This document shows positions 13,748 to 17,874 of a stretch of DNA of 17,874 bases, piece after piece. This DNA comes from JBBDXI01 sp040902425 (GTDB taxonomy: Bacteria; Planctomycetota; Phycisphaerae; Phycisphaerales; UBA1924), in contig JBBDXI010000085.1 of the NCBI GenBank assembly GCA_040902425.1, positions 1 through 17,874 of the forward strand. Reading direction: 5' to 3'. Below the pieces are notes generated by a model, which had not been told where the DNA came from, did not search any database, and was given only the letters and a program-made list of their open reading frames with translations. A program made the position numbers and the translations under genes. Positions within the stretch are counted from its first letter, which is position 1; each line of letters starts with the position of its first letter.

Positions 13748-15118
13748 ATGCCCTACTACACCAAGCTCGGCCTCCTCCCCCAGAAGCGCCACGTCCAGTT
13801 CCGCCGCCCCGACGGTTGCCTCTACTCCGAGGAACTCTTCGGCACCGAGGGCTTCACCGGCCCCACCAGCACCATGTACCACATCCACCCCCCGACCCAG
13901 GTCTACGGGTGGCAGCCGCGGTACTCGACCCGCGCCGAGTTCGTCGAGCGCGACATCCTGCGGATGCGGCACGTGAGGTCCACCCCCATCCCGCCCAGCG
14001 GCGACTGGGTCACCGGCCGCACCGTCCTCTTCGGCAACGCCGACTGCGAGATGGCCGTCTGCAACCCCGCCGAGCAGATGCCCTACCACTTCAAAAACGG
14101 CCAGGGCGACGAGTGCTTCTTCATCCACTTCGGCTCCGGCGTCTGCCACACCATGATGGGCACGCTGAAGTTCGGCCCCAAGGACTACCTCGTCATCCCC
14201 AAGGGCGTCATCTACACCGTCATCTGGGACCAGCGGCAGAACGGCCCGGATGGCAGCCCCGCCGACGGCGGCCCGCCCATCGACAAGTACCCGTTCGGCA
14301 AGTTCCTCCTCATCGAGACCTGCAACGGCAGCCACATCGGCCCCCCGCCGCGCTACGTCTCCAAGAAGACCTCCCAGTTCCTCGAGCACGCCCCCTACTG
14401 CGAGCGCGACCTGAGGATCCCCGACTTCCCGCTGACGTGGGACGAGAAGGGCGACGGAGGGGGGTTCGAGGTCCGCATCAAGGCCCGAGACCAGGTCCAC
14501 AGCTACACCTACCACTACCACCCGCTCGACGTCGTCGGCTGGGACGGCTGCTACTACCCCTTCGTCTTCAACATCGACGACTTCAGCCCGATCACCGGCA
14601 AGCTCCACATGCCCCCGCCGATCCACCAGACCTTCGAGGCCCACAACTTCGTCATCTGCTCCTTCTGCCCCCGCATGCTCGACTACCACCCCCACGCCAT
14701 CAAGGTCCCCTACAACCACTCCAACCTCGACTCCGACGAGGTCCTCTACTACGTCGAGGGCAACTTCGGCTCCCGCAAGGGCATCGAGGTCGGCTCCCTC
14801 ACCCTCCACCCCCAGGGCATCCCCCACGGCCCCCACCCCGGCACCATTGAGGCCAGCCTCGAGGCCACCCACACCTCCGAGCTGGCCGTGATGTGCGACA
14901 CCTTCCGCCCCCTCTACCCCACGAAGGCCGCCATCGAGCTCGACGACTCCAACTACCCCAAAAGCTGGCAGGGCGAGCACTTCCCCGGCCTCGCCAGCGG
15001 CAAGATCCACGTCAACGGCGAGACCGCCACCCGCGCGAGCGCCCCGGGCCTCCCCGCCTCCACCAACCGCGTCCCCATCCACGAGCACAAGACCACCGCC
15101 AACGTCTGGGCCCCCTGA
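13748..15118 (+). CDS. hmgA: Homogentisate 1,2-dioxygenase family protein
   Basis: A cupin-fold, Fe(II)-dependent ring-cleaving dioxygenase of the homogentisate 1,2-dioxygenase family, which opens homogentisate to maleylacetoacetate in tyrosine and phenylalanine breakdown. The 456-residue product starts MPYYTKLGLLPQKRHVQFRR. Fe ligands expected from the human enzyme (His335, Glu341, His371) map to His324 (PYNHSN), Glu331 (SDEVL) and His360 (IPHGPHPG); HQTFEAHNF (293-301) falls in the region of the catalytic His. HYHPLDVVGWDG (256-267) is a family hallmark. ATG 13748 is preferred over 13715 for a GGAG and the family N-terminus. hmgB/fahA and maiA are not adjacent, so the pathway must be completed elsewhere, or the substrate differs. 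The symbol reflects family likeness. Confidence 0.88.
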   Translation: MPYYTKLGLLPQKRHVQFRRPDGCLYSEELFGTEGFTGPTSTMYHIHPPTQVYGWQPRYSTRAEFVERDILRMRHVRSTPIPPSGDWVTGRTVLFGNADCEMAVCNPAEQMPYHFKNGQGDECFFIHFGSGVCHTMMGTLKFGPKDYLVIPKGVIYTVIWDQRQNGPDGSPADGGPPIDKYPFGKFLLIETCNGSHIGPPPRYVSKKTSQFLEHAPYCERDLRIPDFPLTWDEKGDGGGFEVRIKARDQVHSYTYHYHPLDVVGWDGCYYPFVFNIDDFSPITGKLHMPPPIHQTFEAHNFVICSFCPRMLDYHPHAIKVPYNHSNLDSDEVLYYVEGNFGSRKGIEVGSLTLHPQGIPHGPHPGTIEASLEATHTSELAVMCDTFRPLYPTKAAIELDDSNYPKSWQGEHFPGLASGKIHVNGETATRASAPGLPASTNRVPIHEHKTTANVWAP

Positions 15119-15177
15119 GCACCCCGCCCCCCGCCCCCCCCACCCCCGACCGCGCGGATCACACTCCGCCCGCGGCC

Positions 15178-15645
15178 TCACTCCACCTCCAGCACCATCT
15201 CCACCTCCACCGGCGCCCCCAGCGGCAGGGCCACGCTCCCCACCGCGGCCCGCGCGTGGCGCCCCGCTTCGCCGAACACCTCCACCAGCAGTTCGCTCGC
15301 CCCGTTGGCCACCTGCGGCTGCGAAGTGAACCCCGGGTCGCTGCACACGAACACCCCCACCCGAACCACCTGCCGCACCGCCGCCAGCGTTCCGAGCGCC
15401 GCCTTCGCGGCCGCCAGGCCGTTCAGCACGCACTGCCTCGCGCACTCCCGCGCTACCTCCGGGGTCACTGCCGACGGAACCGACCCCTGCGCGATCAGCT
15501 TTCCTTCCCGCAGCGGCACCTGCCCGCTGATGAATAGCAGGCTCCCCGTCCGCCGCGTGGGGATGTACGCGGCCACCGGGGTCGCGGGCTTTGGCAGCGC
15601 CAGACCGAGTTCCGCGAGCCGTGACTCCGGGTCGGGACGGGTCAT
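15178..15645 (-). CDS. RidA/YjgF-family protein
   Basis: A small trimeric enzyme-fold protein of the RidA/YjgF/YER057c family; well-studied members deaminate reactive enamines and imines formed by PLP enzymes. The 155-residue length is slightly above the 130 of E. coli RidA because of an N-terminal extension (RLAELGLALPKPATP). The core LLFISGQVPLREGKL (36-50), the helix pair around 60-85, the strand VVRVGVFV (93-100), and the C-terminal HARAAVGSVALPLGAPVEVEMVLEVE (two segments, 130-155) are all typical. Arg132 is at the substrate-carboxylate position, and Glu147 at the conserved E. GGAG lies about eight bases before the ATG. It sits convergently with the HGD-family gene but with a 59-base C-rich gap, so a functional link is not shown. 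This looks like a YjgF-like subgroup, not strict RidA. Confidence 0.88.
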   Translation of the reverse strand: MTRPDPESRLAELGLALPKPATPVAAYIPTRRTGSLLFISGQVPLREGKLIAQGSVPSAVTPEVARECARQCVLNGLAAAKAALGTLAAVRQVVRVGVFVCSDPGFTSQPQVANGASELLVEVFGEAGRHARAAVGSVALPLGAPVEVEMVLEVE

Positions 15646-15662
15646 GTAAGGGTCTCCGGGAC

Positions 15663-15700
15663 TGTGCCACCGACTTCGCCAGCCTTGGGGCGAAGTCGGT
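15663..15700. repeat. GTGCCAC-headed hairpin upstream of the RidA-family gene
   Basis: ACCGACTTCGCC (15669-15680), an eight-base loop AGCCTTGG, and GGCGAAGTCGGT (15689-15700) form a perfect 12-bp stem. TGTGCCAC (15663-15670) heads it, as in the other two intergenic palindromes. It lies 5' of the RidA-family gene and has no T-tract. Confidence 0.75.
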
Positions 15701-15748
15701 GCTCTTCGCGCTTCCAGAACTTCTCACCCCCCCCGCAACCAGCGCACC

Positions 15749-15776
15749 TTGACAAACGGATAGAAACAAGTACTCT
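15749..15776 (+). promoter_or_regulatory. Possible sigma-70 type promoter upstream of the pilin-like gene
   Basis: A perfect -35 TTGACA (15749-15754), 16 bases, then TACTCT (15771-15776), a weak -10 with three of six consensus bases. The spacer is A-rich in an otherwise GC-rich region. If active, it would give a leader of about 370 bases before the pilin-like gene at 16154. Confidence 0.4.
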
Positions 15777-16153
15777 CTGTTGCGCGCGCGTGCAACCTGG
15801 CTCGGCTGTGGGTTGATTGCATCGATCCGGACTGCCCTCATTGGCGATCACCCGGTCGCCGCCTGATTCCAGACAGTCCACGGCCGGCCGACATCCTGTT
15901 CACCGCCCCGCGGCCGCCCCAGATAGATGCGGGCCCGGAGGCGTGGGGATTGTGCCGCCCTCCCGCTCCCATGAGAAGTCTCGCGGAAGCGGGCCTTGGC
16001 GGCCTGCGTAGCCGGCCCACCCGGGTCGAGCGCAGCAATCGGGCGGCGTCATAGGGCTGCCGGCAGCGTGCCGGCCGCCAGAAGCAAAACGTGTAGCCGG
16101 GCCAATCGGGGGAGTTCCCCGACCCAACCCGGGGTCTCACTGGAGAACGGATC
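15777..16153 (+). other. Long leader region with stacked hairpins before the pilin-like gene
   Basis: No protein is convincing in this 377-base stretch. It holds several stem-loops: CCCGCT (15962-15967) with AGCGGG (15988-15993) enclosing GAGA-AG-TCTC; GCCGGC-N5-GCCGGC near 16058-16074; and, next to the start codon, nested pairs GTG/CAC (16091-16093, 16138-16140), CCGGG/CCCGG (16097-16101, 16128-16132) and TCGGGG/CCCCGA (16106-16111, 16117-16122). The last structure ends one base before the GGAG of the ribosome site. It could be a regulatory leader or a small RNA; I recognise no known riboswitch consensus. Confidence 0.45.
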
Positions 16154-17173
16154 ATGACGAAGACTCGCAGCAAGGCGTTCACGCTGATCGAGCTGCTGGT
16201 GGTGATCGCCATCATCGCACTGCTCATCGGCATCCTCCTCCCCGCCCTCGGCAAGGCCCGCCAGTCGGCCCGCCAGCTGAAGGACAGCACCCAGGTCCGC
16301 GGCGTTCACCAGGGCATGGTCACCTGGGCCCAGAACAACAACGACTTCTACCCGCTCGCCAGCCAGGTGGACAAGCAGCACCAGACGCGCCCGGCGACGC
16401 CCCTTGGCTCCGAGCAGAACAAGGACAACACCCGCAACATCTTCTCCATGCTCATCTTCAACGGCACGGTCTCCCCGGAGATCTTCTACAACCCCGCCGA
16501 GGCCAGCGGCAGCGTCAGGGCCAGCGACGTCTACGAGTACGAGCAGCCGCAGGGCGCGATGACGCCCGCCCAGGCGATCTGGGACCCCAAGTGGAAGGGC
16601 ACGCCGATGGACACCGGCGTCGCCGGCGGCACGGTGGAGGGCAACAACTCGTACGCCCACAATCCCCCCTTCGGCCTGCGGAAAGCCCGCTGGACGAACA
16701 CCTTCACGTCCACCGAGGTGGTGGTCGGCAACCGCGGCCCCGTGTTCACGGGCCAGGGCCTCGGCACGGCGTCCAGCACGTGGAACCTGCTCGCCAACAG
16801 CCAGTTCGGCGATCAGTCGGTGACGCTGCTCATCCACGGCTCGCGCGTGAAGTGGGAGGGCAACGAGGCCTTCAACGACAACCACGTCGACTTCCTCACC
16901 CGCGCCGACCCGGACAACGTGACCTTCTCGTTCACCAGCCTTCCCCCCGGCGCCAAGACGCGCCCCGACAACATCTTCATCAACGAGATGGACACGAACC
17001 AGACGGCCGGTGGGAACGAAGGCACGACCGCCTCGGGTACCCCGGGGATGGGGTCGTACAACGATAACCAGCTGGTGAGCGCCAGCGCGCCCCGCAGCAA
17101 CGCCTACCTGCGGCCGATCATCGCGGTAACGGGCACCAACGCGGCTCCGACGGGCCAGATGTGGGTTGACTAA
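16154..17173 (+). CDS. Type II secretion/type IV pilin-like protein (prepilin N-terminus)
   Basis: A secreted or surface pseudopilin-like protein of 339 residues. The prepilin signal is MTKTRSKAFTLIELLVVIAI: cleavage should fall between Ala8 and Phe9, with Glu at +5 of the mature protein, and a hydrophobic helix runs to about residue 35 (ends LLPALGKAR). Ala at -1 replaces the usual Gly, which is common for planctomycete proteins of this kind. The rest is a long, Asn/Thr/Gly-rich extracellular part with few hydrophobic runs. It lacks the DUF1559 (SBP_bac_10) segments I would look for, so its fold is not recognised. GGAG at 16142-16145 lies nine bases before the ATG. It has its own strong terminator, so it is a monocistronic unit. 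Confidence 0.85.
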   Translation: MTKTRSKAFTLIELLVVIAIIALLIGILLPALGKARQSARQLKDSTQVRGVHQGMVTWAQNNNDFYPLASQVDKQHQTRPATPLGSEQNKDNTRNIFSMLIFNGTVSPEIFYNPAEASGSVRASDVYEYEQPQGAMTPAQAIWDPKWKGTPMDTGVAGGTVEGNNSYAHNPPFGLRKARWTNTFTSTEVVVGNRGPVFTGQGLGTASSTWNLLANSQFGDQSVTLLIHGSRVKWEGNEAFNDNHVDFLTRADPDNVTFSFTSLPPGAKTRPDNIFINEMDTNQTAGGNEGTTASGTPGMGSYNDNQLVSASAPRSNAYLRPIIAVTGTNAAPTGQMWVD

Positions 17174-17205
17174 CACCCGCAGCGCACGTTCAGCGGTTGA
17201 ACTCA

Positions 17206-17244
17206 GAGGCCCGCCGGTTCACCCCGGCGGGCCTCTTGCTTTTT
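17206..17244 (+). terminator. Intrinsic terminator of the pilin-like gene
   Basis: A 12-bp perfect stem, GAGGCCCGCCGG (17206-17217), six-base loop TTCACC, CCGGCGGGCCTC (17224-17235), followed by TTGCTTTTT (17236-17244). It lies 33 bases after the pilin-like stop codon. This is a textbook rho-independent terminator. Confidence 0.93.
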
Positions 17245-17268
17245 GTCCCGCGGGTGGCAAACGCACGA

Positions 17269-17383
17269 TGTGCCACGGGGGCGGCTTGAGCGGCGCAGCC
17301 GCGCCCGCCCGTGCCGAGGTCGGAGGTGTCGGCGCCCGCACTGGCGGGTGGCCGCTGCGCGGCCTCAAGCCGCCAGTGGCACA
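17269..17383. repeat. Long nested inverted repeat with GTGCCAC/GTGGCAC ends
   Basis: A 115-bp imperfect palindrome. Pairs from outside in: TGTGCCAC (17269-17276) with GTGGCACA (17376-17383); GCGGCTTGAG (17281-17290) with CTCAAGCCGC (17364-17373); GCGCAGC (17293-17299) with GCTGCGC (17354-17360); CCCGCC (17304-17309) with GGCGGG (17343-17348). The central 33 bases are unpaired by eye. Its size suggests a MITE-like element, or two head-to-head copies of a shorter palindromic repeat. No ORF lies within it. Confidence 0.8.
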
Positions 17384-17415
17384 GCTTCAAACCGCAGTAG
17401 CACGGCCGCCCCGCC

Positions 17416-17874
17416 CTACGGCAACTGTCCCTCCCCCAGCTCCCGCACATACACACCCCTGAACCGCAGCGGCGTCCCGTGCGCCTGCAGTTCGATCGGG
17501 CCCTCCTCATACACCGGCCTCCCCCGCTCCCAGTAGTTCTCCAGCACCACCCCATCCACCACCAGCAGCCCGTTCAGCCACACCCACGCCCGCTCGCCCC
17601 GCATCACGATCCGCATCCGGTTCCACTCGCCCACCGGCCGGTCCGCCACCACCCGCGGCCGCGACGGGTGCTTCTCGTTGTTGTACAGCCCTCCCGACCC
17701 CACGGGGTTGTCCCAGATCTGCACCTGCGGCACCCCGCGCAGGTACACGCCGCTGTCCCCGCCCTTCTCGATCCTCCAGCTCAGCAGCAGCTCAAAGTCG
17801 CGGAACGCCCGCACGGTCGCGCAGCTCCCGCCCCCCCCCTCGAACACCATCTCCCCAACCGCCCCCCCCCAGGG
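17416..17874 (-). CDS. DUF1080 (3-keto-disaccharide hydrolase type) protein, C-terminal part
   Basis: The visible 152 residues are the C-terminal portion of a DUF1080 protein, a jelly-roll (LamG-like) fold; the family includes 3-keto-disaccharide hydrolases, and planctomycetes carry many secreted copies. The diagnostic stretch is FRDFELLLSWRIEKGGDSGV (about 24-43 of the visible part), YLRGVPQVQIWDN, then GEWNRMRIVMRGERAWVWLNG and EEGPIELQAHGTPLRFRGVYVREL, the standard family ending. The frame is open at the window edge, where codons WGGAVGEM continue upstream; the in-frame ATG at 17850 is therefore probably internal. Signal peptide and N-terminal half lie outside. Several C/G homopolymers of eight to nine bases occur near the edge. 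Confidence 0.85.
   Translation of the reverse strand, partial: PWGGAVGEMVFEGGGGSCATVRAFRDFELLLSWRIEKGGDSGVYLRGVPQVQIWDNPVGSGGLYNNEKHPSRPRVVADRPVGEWNRMRIVMRGERAWVWLNGLLVVDGVVLENYWERGRPVYEEGPIELQAHGTPLRFRGVYVRELGEGQLP

Noticed and set aside
13727..15841. 704-residue minus-strand frame opposite the HGD-family gene
   Set aside because: Low-complexity Val/Gly/Ala/Asp content and no recognisable domain; it covers two well-supported genes in other frames.
15838..16290. Minus-strand protein of 150 residues in the pilin-like leader
   Set aside because: It overlaps the start of the well-supported pilin-like gene and has antisense-like composition, with no ribosome site.
1..17874. CRISPR arrays, tRNA or rRNA genes, insertion-sequence transposases, prophage genes
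   Set aside because: None was seen: no regularly spaced repeats, no cloverleaf or rRNA segments, and no transposase, integrase or phage protein among the open frames.

Overview
This is a GC-rich bacterial window (about 65-70% G+C by eye) of mostly single-gene transcription units on both strands. The gene mix suggests a planctomycete, probably Phycisphaerae or a relative. The clues are a prepilin whose N-terminus reads FTLIELLVVIAIIALLIGIL, a DUF1080 (3-keto-disaccharide hydrolase type) protein, a minimal flagellin, few Shine-Dalgarno sequences, and many palindromic repeats. The taxonomic call is inference from gene style, not from a marker phylogeny.

Layout. Positions 1-1061 (-) hold the N-terminal 353 residues of the translation factor LepA (EF4). 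Positions 1062-1534 are a repeat-rich gap with one doubtful small ORF. Next come a PfkB-family sugar kinase (1535-2455, +), a type II toxin-antitoxin pair of Phd/YefM and RelE/ParE type (2514-3109, +) with a likely operator in its promoter, a class I glutamine amidotransferase (3152-3916, +) and an HhH-GPD DNA glycosylase (4003-4980, +). carB, the large subunit of carbamoyl-phosphate synthetase, runs convergently (8995-5051, -). A short flagellin (9184-9951, +) and a SulP-family anion transporter with a STAS domain (10059-11882, +) follow. A run of ten N (11935-11944) marks an assembly gap, so the distance and perhaps the adjacency of the two sides is not certain. After the gap: a small unknown protein (12049-12378, +), a membrane fatty acid desaturase (13505-12393, -), a homogentisate 1,2-dioxygenase-family protein (13748-15118, +), a RidA-family protein (15645-15178, -), a long structured leader and a type II secretion/pilin-like protein (16154-17173, +) with a strong terminator, and the end of a DUF1080 protein (17874-17416, -).

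The most unusual object is carB. It encodes 1314 residues, against about 1070 for the E. coli protein, with every catalytic landmark intact. The extra length includes at least four in-frame insertions. One is about 120 residues in the second synthetase half. One (8702-8746) and another (6029-6076) are built on perfect DNA palindromes; the second has a GTAG tetranucleotide directly 5' of its hairpin, as in REP elements. One (7085-7153) contains four perfect copies of an 8-bp unit. The large insertion and the 8702-8746 insertion sit at equivalent loops of the two homologous CarB halves. Three intergenic palindromes elsewhere in the window begin with GTGCCAC. Together these suggest a genome invaded by small mobile palindromic and tandem repeats that is able to tolerate them inside an essential enzyme.

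No RNA genes, CRISPR arrays, insertion sequences or prophage genes were recognised. Genes do not form one pathway: they are housekeeping (LepA, CarB, glycosylase), transport and surface (SulP, flagellin, pilin), catabolic or lipid functions (HGD, desaturase, RidA), and one mobile stability module (toxin-antitoxin).
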